Shown in pieces: positions 21,161 to 33,550 of a stretch of DNA of 64,000 nucleotides (positions within the stretch are counted from its first letter, which is position 1; each line of letters opens with the position of its first letter). Both the position numbers and the translations under genes were made by a program. The notes beneath the pieces were generated by a model that did no database searches, was not told the origin of the DNA, and worked only from the letters and a program-made list of their open reading frames with translations. This DNA is from Nymphaea colorata (lineage: Eukaryota; Streptophyta; Magnoliopsida; Nymphaeales; Nymphaeaceae), in the NCBI RefSeq assembly GCF_008831285.2, contig NC_045138.2:23653934-23717933 (forward strand). Direction: 5' to 3'.

Positions 21161-22548
21161 GCTGGAACAGCGACGGCGACGGAGGTGGCAGCGGCGGCGG
21201 TGGCGGCGGCTTGGTAAACCCTCTCTCTCTCGTGCGATTTTTCTTTCTCTGCCACTCATGCCCTTTTTTTTTTTGTTTTTCTCTCTGCCGCACGTCCCCT
21301 CTTCTTCTCTCGCCACTTTCTTTCCCCTCTTTCCGCTGGTTCTCTACCGCTCGACCCTCTTCTCACTCACCCGCACTCCCCCACCTGCTCTTTCTCTCTC
21401 TTCTCACCCCACGGCCGTTTTCCCCCTTGACCGAACCCCTCCTCTCTCTGTCTCTCCTCTCTGTCAGCATCCCTTTTCTCTGGTTTGTTTCGGTTTTTTT
21501 TTCTCCCACTACTACCGTGGGTTAGCAACAGATTTTCTGTTGAACCTTTTTGGACGTGTGTTGACTCTTTCCATGGCGTTTTGGGGTTGGATTGCGGTTT
21601 AGGGACGTTTTTCCCCTCTCACCTGCTAGTAGGGCGTGTAGTGAGCAGCGACAGCAAGCAATCTCGAGCATTGGCACTTGATCGGACGTGTGAAGTGGTT
21701 GCTAGAAGGGTTGTAGCAGTTTGGACGCTTGTTTTGGGGTGAGCAATACCTAATCAAGCTCAAAGTAATGAATATTATCTTCTAAAGCATGTATAATTAT
21801 TGTTCGAGCATGCTAGAGCTTAGAATTGATTATTTTGGGACGCATGTTAGTGATTTTGTTTTTGGGGGAAACTTAGGATTTGCGTTGGAAAGTGATGATT
21901 CATGTATTTAATTATCGTTCAAGCATGATGAATTAATTTTCGAAGCTTTATGGAAACATGGTAGAGATTGTGGGGTTGTGGGGAAGTTTTAGAACCGTCT
22001 TAGGGAGTGTAGCGCAGACTTCGATGAACGGGTGTATCATGAAGTTAATTAGGGATATATGCGTATTGGGACGTGACTTGAGGTTGATGTCTTACTTAGA
22101 GAACGCCATTGAGGAAGGAATTAGTGATGGATTGATTGATGGTTGAAGGCTTTGATATTTCGAGGCAACGTCAAGACGTAAAGGAGGAGGCCTATTGGAG
22201 TGCTTGTTGGTCGACGCTACCTGTCGACACCCTCTTGAGGTGACGGCACGTGCCTCAAGGATTTTATTTTTTGTATCTGTTCGTTTCTGTTTGAATGGTG
22301 TAGGTATCTAGTAGAAACCTTATTCTTGTTTATGTTTACAGGTGCACCGGGCTCATCCCGTCGACCTTGAGTTCGAAGCCTGAGGCATTTTAAAGAATTT
22401 GGTGAGCACGCCACAAGTATGGCGACATTCCAGGCAAATTCCTGCCTGGGGCAATTGTGTGATTGGGTGCTCCTAGGATCAAGGGATCCTAGGATTGTGA
22501 TGTTGATTGATTGACTGTTTTGTGATTGAGTATATGTATGTTGCTTAC

Positions 22549-23999
22549 ATGATATGAATGGGTTAGAAAGATTATTAGTCATTCGTTTTAAAAATGTTAC
22601 GCATTGGCATGTGCATGCTAGAATTGATATCTGTTTAGGACAGATGAGGCGGGGTATCGAGTCGAGTGTCTCCTCGACCCCAATTGTGCATTAGAAAGCA
22701 TCATAGAATGATAACTGCATAGGACAGCTACGAGCCAACCGCAGATCGAGACTACTCTCTGTGGATTGGCTATGTTTTTCAAAGAGGTGATTGACGTGAT
22801 TGATGTGATGATTGATATGAATGTGTATGTCGTTGCATATGCATTGCCATGGGCAATGATGCAAATGGATGTTTTGGAGGGTAGTTGTACCCGTAAGGTA
22901 TGACGGCTAGCAATGACTGTTACTGTATGTATAGACCTCATGTGGAGGTAATCGGAGGTGTGGTGCACTCGTGAAGTGTACTAACCTCGTGTGCTAGCCA
23001 GTCATCTTGTGAATGTGTAACTATAATGATAAGAATGACTAACTAAGAGATGAGAGGCCAGTGGAATGTGGCTATGTGTTTGGGAGACGTCCTCGTTGAT
23101 TGCCACTGGTCTCGCCTGTCAGAGCGCAGGCGGTGCAAGGCCCCAGGGTTCTGTTGTGTGTTGTGCTTGGAGCGTTGCGCTCCTGCCTTCCCAACCTGGG
23201 TGTCCTAGGGAAGGCTGAGTATCTCACCTTGGACTTCACACATCCAGGGATGAGTGCTCTACCGCTGCAGCGGGTGAAATGGATCCATACTGTTATGGGC
23301 CACCACGGGGGTTGTCTCTCGGCTGTAGGCCGCCCGCGGTGTGCACGTGCCTGTGTTGCACCCACAGGAACTGTTAATGCACTAAAGTTAATGAAAATGC
23401 AATGTGTTTTACAGAATGCATGTGATTGACGTATATGTGATTGATATGAATGCAAGTATTATGTTTAAGCATGCTTCGCATGTGACTGATGTTGTGTTAG
23501 TGTGGCCATCAAGTGGCTTTTACGTGTTGTACTCTGACACGACATGACGATAGATGGGTTGATATTTGTTCTTTTATTTGAGCCTTACTTGAGAGGGTTT
23601 GGCATTTTCCTGGCTTGTTGCCATACTGCGAAGGCTGAGCCTTCAGTTGTTTTCTTTTTCAGGTTTTGGCGGACCCGGGGCAACAGGTTGAGCAGATGGC
23701 TTCACTCACGTCCTACTGGGGTGGTTTTGGGATTGTCGTTTGTAGTGCCGGCGCGTCATGTTTTGGTTTTATTGATGTCTTCTTTTTGTTAGACATCAAT
23801 GTTATTGATTTTGGGGCATTTTGGTCATGCACATAGATGTGAATTTGTATGAAACAAAATGGTTATATCAATGAAAGTTCGCCCCATTGTTTTGTATTGT
23901 TTGGCTCATCGTCTTTTTGAATTGTTGGGTAGTCACACCTCGATGCTTTATGTTTAGAAAAAAAAATAGTTTGAGGGTTAAAAAGGTCGGGGTGTGACA
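22549..23999 (+). repeat. Segment of the gypsy 5' LTR shared with the 3' LTR
   Basis: Aligns with 28511-29673 with six substitutions by eye, one A-run indel and one 287-bp gap. It ends in the LTR terminus GTGTGACA. Confidence 0.9.
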
Positions 24000-24003
24000 G
24001 TTT

Positions 24004-24017
24004 TGGTATCAGAGCCA
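24004..24017 (+). other. Gypsy primer-binding site
   Basis: TGGTATCAGAGCCA lies four bases after the LTR end, complementary to the Met-tRNA 3' end. Confidence 0.9.
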
Positions 24018-24233
24018 GGTTAAACCCCATTATGGATGTGAGTTAAAGCCTATCTGTAAAGCCGTGTTGCCCAGGTAAGCATTTGTTTGATTAGTTAGTT
24101 ATTGTAGTTTTTATTTTTCAAGTATAGGTATGTAATGTGATTTATGTTTTGAACTTCGTGTTAATGCACGTTGTGATTTAACTTGTGAGTTTGGTATTGG
24201 TCGCGATTTGAGATAAGGATCTTGTTTGTACAG

Positions 24234-25739
24234 ATGGAATATCATCGTAGGGGTAAGAAGCGAGCTGGGCCGTCTTCAGAGGCACATAGAGAGCCCAGCC
24301 CAACCCATTCTGATGCGCATACTCCGCGGGGTGACAGAGCGTCAGAGCCCCAGTATGCCCAGCTAGGTGGGGGTGCCCAAACCCCACCGAGACAGACTCC
24401 GCCAGTGGATCAGCAGACTATCTTGCTGACCACGTTGCAAACGCTGACCACGTTAATGCAGTCTATGGTCGGTAATCAGAGGAGTGACGCATCTCCTTCG
24501 GGGGCACCAATGCTCCAGTTCGGGAGAAGGCAACGACAGTGTCTTATCAGCAGTTTATGGCGATGCAGCCGCCTATCTTTTCAGGAGGGGGCAGTCATGA
24601 CAAGGCGAAGGACTGGATTGAAGAGGTCGAACGTATTTTTGGGCTTCTGAAGGTGCCAGAAGAAGATAGAGTGAACTATGGCTCCTATTTGTTGAAGGGT
24701 GATGCCAAGAATTCGTGGCAATCAACTAGTGAGATTCGGTTCGCTGGCCAAGGGTCAATCTCATGGAAGCAGTTTAGAGATTCCTTCTTCAGCACATACT
24801 TTCCAGTGTATATCAGGGACAAGAAAATGCAAGAATTTCTAGATTTGCAGCAGAATCAGTCGAGCTTAGAAGAGTACATTACGAGATATCGGCACTTGGA
24901 GGTGTATTGCCCACACCTTTATGCTACGGATGAGGCCAGAGCGGGCAAGTTTGTGCGTGGGCTGCGAGCGAGATGGACTACGAAGCAAAGTGTTGACAAG
25001 TAGACCTCGTGACTTGGATGAGGCGGTTACAATGGCACGTTGCATAGAAGAAGATTGGGTAAGGACACAGAAGGATCATCAGAAGAAAGCAGGCCAGCAT
25101 TCACAAGGTGGACGGACACAGGTAAAGCGCCAACACTTTGCGGGCAGGTCAAGGCCTTATGAGAGGCGGGATGACCGAACTTTCAGACGGAACCAGTCTA
25201 CCCGTAGTGAGGCCACACAGGGGTCAGTGGCCACTCCGACTTCTCAGAAGTGCCCCAATTGTTCTCGTGTGCACCCCGGGAAGCCGTGCTATCGGGTGAT
25301 TGGGGCTTGTTTACACTGCGGAGGTATGGGACACTTCATCAAGGATTGCCCGTTGAAGAAAGAACGAGAATTGAAGAAGCCTAAAGCCGGTTCTTCTAGC
25401 GCACGACAGACGTCTGGACGTGTCTACGCTACTACTGTGGAGGAGCTCCAGGCACACGACCTCGTTGAAGGTACTTTACTTGTCAGTTCTCATTTTGCTA
25501 GAGTGTTATTTGATGCAGGAGCGACGCATTCTTTTATATCTAGTCGATTTGCTACCTCACTCGAAGTGTCGGCTAGAAGAATGCCGTATGTTTTAAAAGT
25601 TGTTAGTCCGATGCATGCTCAAGAGTCGTGTCGTGAGTATCTTCCTGATGTGAATGTGGAAATCCATCAACTTCACCTACCTGCACAGTTGGTGATCCTC
25701 GGTCTCAATGAGTTTGATGTGATTTTGGGTATGGATTAG
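24234..25739 (+). pseudogene. Gypsy gag and protease, frameshifted
   Basis: Gag starts at the ATG at 24234 with a Pro/Gln-rich N-terminus. The reading moves to another frame near 24540 (WIEEVERIF and FFSTYFP of the retrotransposon gag domain) and again near 24990. A CCHC knuckle (CLHCGGMGHFIKDC) precedes the protease at about 25500. The catalytic motif reads D-A-G (25512-25520) rather than D-T/S-G. A TAG at 25737-25739 replaces an expected Trp codon (TGG to TAG) just after the ILGMD block. At least three lesions, so not functional. Confidence 0.9.
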
Positions 25740-27571
25740 TTGTATGCGCACTATGCCATAATCGATTGCAGGAAGAAGCAGATACAGATGTTGACTAATG
25801 AGATGCAGCCTTTGGAATTTCATGCTCGTAGGGCCAGTCGAACTGATAAGATAATGGTGTCTGTATTGAAGGCTAAGCGATGGATAGAAAGTGGAAGCGT
25901 TGCCTTCTTGGTCAATGTGTTGATCAATGAGGCTGAACGGATGAAATTGCAGGATGTTGCCGTGGTGAGTGAGTATCCTGATGTGTTTCTTGAGGAATTG
26001 TCGAGTTTGCCTCCAACTCGAGAAGTGGAGTTCAAGATAGAGTTGTTACCAGGGACAACTCCTATTTCTAAGGCACCCTACCGTATGGCACCAGCAGAGT
26101 TAGAAGAGTTGAAGAAGCAACTGTGGGAGCTCTTAGATAAGGGCTTCATTCGACCTAGTGTGTCTCCTTGGGGAGCACCTGTGATGTTTGTGAAAAAGAA
26201 AGATGAGACTATGCGCTTGTGCATAGATTATCGTATGTTGAATCAAGTCACCATCAAGAATAAATATCCGCTTTCAAGAATTGAAGACTTGTTTGATCAA
26301 CTTAAGAATGCAAGGGTTTTCTCTAAGATCGATCTGAGGACAGGCTACCATCAACTATTGATACGGGAGGAAGATGTTTCTAAGACTGCTTTTCGAACCA
26401 GGTATGGACATTATGAATTCAGGGTCATGCCGTTTGGGTTGACTAATGCTCCCGCAGCGTTCATGGACCTCATGAATCGGGTTTTCCAAAAGTTCTTGGA
26501 TCGTTTTGTTATTGTGTTTGTTGATGATATTTTGGTGTACTCAGAGAGTGAAGCAGAGCACAGAGACCACTTGAGAAGTGTGTTAGGTCTTTTGCACAAG
26601 CATAAGCTTTACGCCAAATACTCAAAATGTGAATTTTGGTTAGAGAAGGTAAACTTTCTGGGTCATGTGATCTCGAAGGATGGAGTATCCGTCGATCCGG
26701 CTAAGGTGTCAGCTGTTCAGGACTGGAGAACACCTTGCAGTGTAACTGAGGTTAGAAGCTTTTTGGGATTGGCAGGATACTATCGCAGGTTCATACAAGA
26801 CTTTTCGAAAATAGCTACGCCCATGACTAAGCTATTGAGAAAAGGGATGAAGTTTGTGTGGAATGAAGAGTGTGAGAAGAGTTTTTAAACTCTAAAGGAC
26901 AAGCTTACTTCTGCCCCTATTTTGACGCTTCCATCATGTCATTCCGGTTTTGTGGTGTACACTGATGCTTCGGGGATCGGATATGGTTGTGTGTTGATGC
27001 AGCATGGCCGTGTAGTGGCTTATGCATCAAGACAGTTGAAGACCCATGAGCAACACTATCCCACTCATGATTTGGAGTTGGGAGCAGTCGTGTTCGCATT
27101 GAAGATTGGAGACACTATCTTTATGGTGCAACATTCGAGGTGTTTACAGATCACCAGTCCCTGAAGTATATATTCTCGCAAAGGGATCTCAACTTGAGGC
27201 AAAGAAGATGGATCGAATATTTAACGGACTATGATTTCACCATATCGTATCATCCAGGCAAGGCGAATGTGGTGGCAGATGCGTTGAGCAGGCATGCCAA
27301 GGCGACAATGTGCAGTATGTTGACTCGTTCTTGGACATTATTGCAAGATGTGATAGCTTGGCAACCTTGCATTTGTGATGAGCACAAGGCAACGATGACA
27401 GCCTTGGTACGACATCCCTTGATGGAAGAACTTGTAATGAAGCAAAAGGAAGATCCAGAGTTTGCTAAGAACATGGAAGCAAGCCGGAAGACCGATTCTC
27501 TTTGGCATCAAGATGAAGATGGTTCATTGCGGTTTCGCAGAGATTATGGGTTCCTAGAGATGAAGGGGTGA
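25740..27571 (+). pseudogene. Gypsy reverse transcriptase and RNase H, broken
   Basis: RT motifs are in order: [12 protein letters not shown], the LCIDYRMLN block, [20 protein letters not shown], the catalytic FVDD (26517-26528) and FLGHVIS. A TAA at 26886-26888 (CAA to TAA) interrupts before RNase H, which resumes with [11 protein letters not shown] frameshift near 27110-27160 is followed by [10 protein letters not shown] and VVADALSRH. The last frame drifts off near 27540, before the integrase zinc finger. Confidence 0.92.
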
Positions 27572-28498
27572 AGCGTCTGTTGCTTGATGAAGCTCACAAA
27601 TCTAAGTTTTCTATTCACCCGGGCAGTACAAAGATGTTTCAAGATTTGAGAAGAAATTTTTGGTGGCTTGGAATGAAGCGTGAAATTGCAGAATATGTGG
27701 CAAAGTGCTTGATTTGCCAACAGGTAAAAGCAGAGCATCAGCGGCCAGGAGGCTTGTTGCAAAGAATCGTTATTCCAGTGTGGAAATGAGAAGACATTAC
27801 GATGGATTTTGTGGTTGGGCTGCCTCGTACCAAAAGACAACAGAATGTCATATGGGTGATTGTTGATCGACTTACGAAGTCCGCTCACTTTCTGCCAATC
27901 AGAATAAGTCAATCATTGGAAAGTCTCGCAGAGTTGTATATTGGCGAGATAGTGAGATTGCATGGAGTGCCAAAGTCTATCATTTCGGATCGAGATCCGC
28001 GTTTTACCTCTAGGTTTTGGGGGCAATTACAGAGGGCTTTGGGTACCCATCTTAAGATAAGCACAGCATTTCATCCCCAAACTGATGGGCAATCAGAGAG
28101 GACTATTCAGACCTTAGAAGACATGTTGCGCGCATGTGTCTTAGAGTGGGAAGGAGAATGTGACAAACATGTGAAACTGGCAGAATTTGCTTACAATAAC
28201 AGTTACCACTCTAGTATTGGGACGGCACCTTTTGAGGCTTTGTATGGAAGACCGTGCAGATCGCCAACTTGTTGGACCGAATTGGGTGATGGAAAAATCG
28301 AAAACCCTTTAGTATTGCAGCACTACACCGACCAAGTGAAATTGATACGGAAAAAGTTGTTGACTGCTCAGAGTAGACAGAAAAGTTATGCTGACATTCG
28401 TCGTAGAGAATTGGCTTTTGAGGTGGGTGATCACGTGTTTTTAAAGATTTCTCCTACTAAGGGTGTTTTTCGCTTTGGTGCGAAGGGAAAATTGAGCC
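27568..28498 (+). pseudogene. Gypsy integrase, truncated at its C-terminus
   Basis: The HHCC-type zinc region (HPGSTKM through CLICQQVK) is followed by a TGA at 27787-27789 where Trp is expected (TGG to TGA). The catalytic core follows: TMDFVVGLP, ISDRDPRFTS and the QTDGQSERT block supply D-D-E. The C-terminal GDHVFLKIS segment ends abruptly at KGKLSQ (about 28498), where LTR sequence begins. The chromodomain expected in this clade is missing. Confidence 0.92.
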
Positions 28499-28510
28499 AG
28501 TCATCTTGTT
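28495..28510 (+). other. Deletion junction with filler DNA
   Basis: Integrase sequence ends at about 28494-28499 and LTR sequence resumes at 28511 (equivalent to 22549). The 15 bases at 28495-28509 (AGCCAGTCATCTTGT) are identical to 22996-23010, elsewhere in the LTR. This looks like templated filler at a repaired break. Confidence 0.75.
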
Positions 28511-29673
28511 ATGATATGAATGGGTTAGAAAGATTATTAGTCATTCGTTTTAAAAATGTTACGCATTGGCATGTGCATGCTAGAATTGATATCTGTTTAG
28601 GACAGATGAGGCGGGGTATCGAGTCGAGTGTCTCCTCGACCCCAATTGTGCATTAGAAAGCATCATAGAATGATAACTGCATAGGACAGCTACGAGCCAA
28701 CCGCAGATCGAGACTACTCTCTGTGGATTGGCTATGTTTTTCAAAGAGGTGATTGACGTGATTGATGTGATGATTGATATGAATGTGTATGTCGTTGCAT
28801 ATGCATTGCCATGGGCAATGATGCAAATGGATGTTTTGGAGGGTAGTTGTACCCGTAAGGTATGACGGCTAACAATGACTGTTACTGTATGTATAGACCT
28901 CATGTGGAGGTAATCGGAGGTGTGGTGCACTCGTGAAGTGTACTAACCTCGTGTGCTAGCCAGTCATCTTGTGAATGTGTAATTATAATGATAAGAATGA
29001 CTAACTAAGAGATGAGAGGCCAGTGGGATGTGGCTATGTGTTTGGGAGACGTCCCCGTTGATTGCCACTGGTCTCGCCTGTCAGAGCGCAGGCGGTGCAA
29101 GGCCACAGGGTTCTGTTGTGTGTTGTGCTTGGAGCGTTGCGCTCCTGCCTTCCCAACCTGGGTGTCCTAGGGAAGGCTGAGTATCTCACCTTGGACTTCA
29201 CACATCCAGGGATGAGTGCTCTACCGCTGCAGCGGGTGAAATGGATCCATACTGTTATGGGCCACCACGGGGGTTGTCTCTCGGCTGTAGGCCGCCCGCG
29301 GTGTGCACGTGCCTGTGTTGTACCCACAGGAACTGTTAATGCACTAAAGTTAATGAAAATGCAATGTGTTTTACAGAATGCATGTGATTGACGTATATGT
29401 GATTGATATGAATGCAAGTATTATGTTTAAGCATGCTTCGCATGTGACTGATGTTGTGTTAGTGTGGCCATCAATGTTATTGATTTTGGGGCATTTTGGT
29501 CATGCACATAGATGTGAATTTGTATGAAACAAAATGGTTATATCAATGAAAGTTCGCCCCATTGTTTTGTATTGTTTGGCTCATCGTCTTTTTGAATTGT
29601 TGGGTAGTCACACCTCGATGCTTTATGTTTAGAAAAAAAATAGTTTGAGGGTTAAAAAGGTCGGGGTGTGACA
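28511..29673 (+). repeat. Gypsy 3' LTR, left-truncated and internally deleted
   Basis: Matches 22549-23999 to the LTR terminus. The 287 bp at 23513-23799 are absent, and the join falls on the 6-bp direct repeat CATCAA. The TSD TGGTT follows directly. Confidence 0.93.
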
Positions 29674-29678
29674 TGGTT

Positions 29679-29832
29679 AGAATCTCTAATCATGCCAGAA
29701 AGGCCATCACAAACAAGAGCCATAAAAGGACCAATAATGGGAACAAAAAATCTGAAAGAATATTGTGAGATAATGCAAAAGCATCAAGAACACCAGTGTT
29801 CAGAATGTACAAAGGGAAAAGAAATTTGCTAA
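29679..29832 (+). pseudogene. 3' part of the small viral ORF split by the gypsy element
   Basis: From the right TSD the frame is open to a TAA at 29830-29832 and is in phase with the frame opened at 14695 on the other side. The segment has three Cys and many Lys and Glu. This confirms that caulimovirid sequence flanks the gypsy element on both sides. Confidence 0.65.
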
Positions 29833-30165
29833 GTAACTTTATAGAATAAATTCTTGTCAATCCTTCAATCACTACCATGAAAATGGAAAAGCTGTGATTG
29901 ATCGAGAATATATTCTATCAAAGTAAAGAACGACATCGACAGGGAATAAAGCTAAAGAGAAGTGCACTCAGTCGACAAGGAATCAAGTAAAGAATGACAT
30001 CGACAGGGAATAAAGTTAAAGAGAAGCACCCAGCCGACAAGGAATCAAGTGAAGAAAGAAAGCAAGCACCCAGCCGACAAGGAATCAAGTGAAGAAAGAA
30101 AGCAAGTGAAAAGCTTGATGGATGGGCTGGTTCGTCTGGGAATAAGCTAACCTATAGCTGACTGT
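29833..30165 (+). repeat. Viral 3' non-coding region with nested tandem repeats
   Basis: Units at 29921-29984 and 29985-30046 (64 and 62 bp) share TGACATCGACAGGGAATAAA-type sequence. The sub-unit CAGCCGACAAGGAATCAAGT is repeated again through 30106. Tandem blocks upstream of a caulimovirid promoter can act as enhancers, but no activity can be inferred. The exact right edge of viral DNA is not visible; composition changes near 30165. Confidence 0.6.
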
Positions 30166-33100
30166 TGGGTCCGTTCTCTTTCAGATCCTCATGTCCTATC
30201 TCTTTTCGGGTGACACGCTGTACCACCTTTCTTCATTGCAAGTTGAACGAGAGGCAGCAATTCTGGAATCTCCCGCCCTCCACTATGAGAATGGTCTTCG
30301 ATCAATGTAAGAAAGTAATGTGCTTCTCGCCTTTGCCTTCAGAGTGGTGGTGGTTGTTGTCGTCAGAACCCCTCCCTTCTTTGTTGGGTTGTCGTGATTA
30401 GCCATGAATTCGATGGATAGCATGCCATCTCCCTAGCTACAGCTTTCAGCAGAAGTTGCTTAATCGAATGCAAGGCCGCTATCCGCTTTCTCTCCCCGCC
30501 CTAATGAACCGTTCCTTGACCCCTTTCCCGTCCTGGTTTGAATCAACAAAACATAAACCGCTTTTCTCGCTTGCGTAGTGAAAAGCGAAAAAACTCACAG
30601 ATAAGGAAAAAACAATCTCATTGATTCAGAAGTAGGTAGGGACCTTTTCTTGCTAATTGAAGAAGCTGCCGTTGCTCGTAGCTTCTTTGCTTCACCTGAA
30701 CAGAAGAGTTTGTCAATCAACCACTTGCACTTGATTGAGGACTTCCTTCACTTACCGCTACTCTCCCAAGCGCCTAGAACAAGATTGTGTCGCACCCCAC
30801 TTTCACTACCGCTTCCTAGAAGAGAAGTTGTTTGATCTAAAGCCACTGCGCTAGGTCTCACACCCGAAAGAGTCTTTCACTTTACCACTGGACTATCACC
30901 GCTAATAGTCTGTAGCAGCTTCATCTTGTAATGCCCGCCTATGACCGATAGTCTTGAAGGGTCATGATGGGAGCAATGAAAGTTGGCAAACGAAGGTCAG
31001 ATCCGTCAGTCGGGATGTCAAAACGCTTTCTCGATAGAGTTTGGGGTTTAGCTTGCTCAATTAGAGGTGGATCTCACAGATTCCATAGAGGAAGGGGTCA
31101 GTGACAGTTCCAGTTTCCCGCTCTCATGCTCTCTCCATTTTCATAGAAATTCCTTTGGTTGGTGGTATTCAAAAGGCGTCAAAGAAAATGGAAACGGTTC
31201 TTTAAGAAAGATTGAACAATGCTTTTTCCGTACACGTATACTACGACAAGGCTCGCTTATGGCTCCGTGGCTCTAGTAGTCCTTATTATTCAGAAAGACT
31301 CTTTCGATGGTGCGTTGGAAGGGACAGAAGGGAGCTAGTGAGCACTTCAAGGGGAATAGGCTTGCTTCTTCCTAGTGAACGGGTGGTCCTCTTGCCTAGC
31401 GGAAGGAAACCCTTCATGCTATCGAAAGACATTGCATCAGTCTATCCGCGCTTGCTTTGGGCACAACCCCTGGCATAGTAGAATGAGAAGGCTCAGCGCA
31501 CTCAAGCAGCTCAGTTTGCTTTCCGAACTCTAACTAGCAAAGCACAGCGTGAAACCAGTTTCTTTCATTCGATGCAGTGGTCTGATTGCCTAGTGGAAGC
31601 CCTGAGGCACTTGATTCTAGAGTACGCTCGACTCATCACCACAGCGCGAGATGCGCAAGAGTGACCCATCTCTCCACACCAACTAGCGGAGCGACTCCCT
31701 ATGTCGGTGAATGTCGTAGTCTCTTTCCCTTCTCCCCAGTATGAGTTTAGAATCTCAGAGGGGGTCTTCCTCTACTCTAGGCTCACTCCACCCCCTATGT
31801 TGTCTGATTTCAATGCTTTGAAACCATGGGCGGTGGATGGGGAAGGAGGGCAAGTCAAGTTAGCGTGGAAATTGCTTGATTCTTGCTTTTTCACGAGAGT
31901 TTTCATTCCTTGGTGTTATAGCGTTCGTGCCCCATAGCCAATGGGTCACTTCACCCTAAGGATTTGCTGCTTTAAGGTAAGGATGTGGGTCGAGGGGTCG
32001 CTAAGAGTAGTAGTAGTAGTAGTGGTAGTAGGTCTGATCTCTGAATGCTTCTGCGCCTCTTGATTGACCTGACTTCATATGGTAATCCGAGTGTAGGGCG
32101 AAATGCTACCACGTCCCGGTAGATTTTGACCTCCATTCTGCCATTCTTGCACCACCCATCGTACGTTCGCCCTAATGGGTTGCGTACTTTGATTGTCAAA
32201 TATTCCCAGTTGTCTATCCTGGTGTGAACCGTTCATGGCAGTCTAATGGATTGTGCAGCAATGTTGCCACCCAGCTTGCTTGACTTCATGTAGAGTTTTG
32301 TTTTGAGTCATTCCATTCTAGAAAGTGCAGATCAAAAGGAAGTTGTGAGGCCCGGTTGCCTACAAAGGTGCCGGGGCGAGGGGCGGGAGAGATGCATTCT
32401 CTTTTATCATAGATAAAAGAGATCAAGCAAGAAAATGAGTGAGTCATCCATGCCAGAGCAGCTACAATTGCTTCTGCGGGAGCGAGTGGTCCTCCGACAC
32501 AAGCTTGAACTTTTCATTGATGGCCCTATAATTAGGTGAATGAGACGGCGTCCATAAGTCTAAATAAAGAAGCATACGATAGGAAGGAGGAGATGATGAT
32601 CCGGGCCGTCCTTTTTTCACAGCTTTCACTAGTGTATGATATGATCCGGGAAGTACCATACTATGAGATTGTTCATCAATGAACATGAAGAGGAGGAAGA
32701 AAAAAAAGATGGGTTACCATGAGAACAAGGATTGAAGACACACTGAACATGCTAGTGCAAGTGAGGACCTTTTTTTCAACTCCAGATTGGGATCAGACGA
32801 ACTATTCTAGCCTAGAACAATTCGATGAAAGCGGCCCGAGCGTGAGCGGGCCCTTGGGGGTGCGGAAATGCCAAACGGGCCATCCACGGAGCTACATCCC
32901 CACTCACCTGGTCCTGCTCCTCTTCTCGGCAACGAGGAGGAGGGTCAGGGCAGTAGCGCCCTTCCTGGGGGGAGGGCACATCCAATCCCGGCAGAGGCCG
33001 GAGAACCTAAAGCCCTAGCCTCGGTCTCCATGGATGCATCCTCATCAGAAGATGCGAGCTCTAGCTCTTCCTCTAATGAGGTTTCTGTATCCGACGATGA

Positions 33101-33550
33101 GCCAGAGGGCGAGGTTTCCTCGGAAGTGGAAGAATCGACTCTGTTGGGGCAACTGGGGGGAACGAGAGAAGGATCTGTTTGTCCTATTTCGACGGGAAGA
33201 AAGATACTGGGATTCCTCGCAACCTGAACGAACGCCCACGGTGAGCGAGCGTACCAATCTTGTCTCGACTTTGAAGAGGGGGAAGTCAGGATGATGGAAA
33301 ACAGAAGCAAACTACGGGATCGCCTCATCGATCTCCTGATGAATGATATGGATCCCCAGGTCCTCGCTGATAGGCAGGAAAACCCAGACCCAACGACTCC
33401 AAGGATCTTTTCTCTTTTTTGCTTTCGATTTCATTGAAAGAAATATGGATGAATCTGGGAACCTCTTCGTCCTTCAAGCTCAAATTCCAGAGGTATGTAA
33501 TGAGGTGATGGCTCTAATCCGCTGAGCGAGTTCTTCTTTTGATTTTGATT
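30166..33550. other. Higher-GC block, probably organelle (mitochondrial) DNA
   Basis: About 3.4 kb of near-balanced base composition between AT-rich sequences. It lacks transposon motifs and has scattered unrelated open frames on both strands. The texture resembles plant mitochondrial spacer DNA, but I recognise no mitochondrial gene. It includes an (AGT)n run near 32007-32030, a perfect 11-bp hairpin at 32398-32422 and a Ser/Glu-rich frame near 32868-33227. Treat the origin as a hypothesis. Confidence 0.4.
32398..32422. other. Perfect 11-bp hairpin, 3-base loop
   Basis: The arms TCTCTTTTATC and GATAAAAGAGA are exact complements. Such stem-loops occur at RNA 3' ends in plant organelles, which is consistent with, but does not prove, an organelle origin. 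Confidence 0.7.

Noticed and set aside
22618-23455. Open frames of 109-127 codons, repeated at 28580-29417
   Set aside because: They lie in the gypsy LTR and recur only because the LTR is duplicated. No family motif.
29921-30106. CRISPR-like array
   Set aside because: Units are directly adjacent with no unique spacers, and the context is eukaryotic and viral.
30842-30910. tRNA-like segment on the minus strand (TAGTCCAGTGGTAAA resembles a D-arm)
   Set aside because: No acceptor stem, anticodon arm or T-loop can be paired around it.
32868-33328. Ser/Glu-rich frames on both strands as protein genes
   Set aside because: Both strands are open over the same low-complexity sequence, and no start, splice or family evidence supports either.
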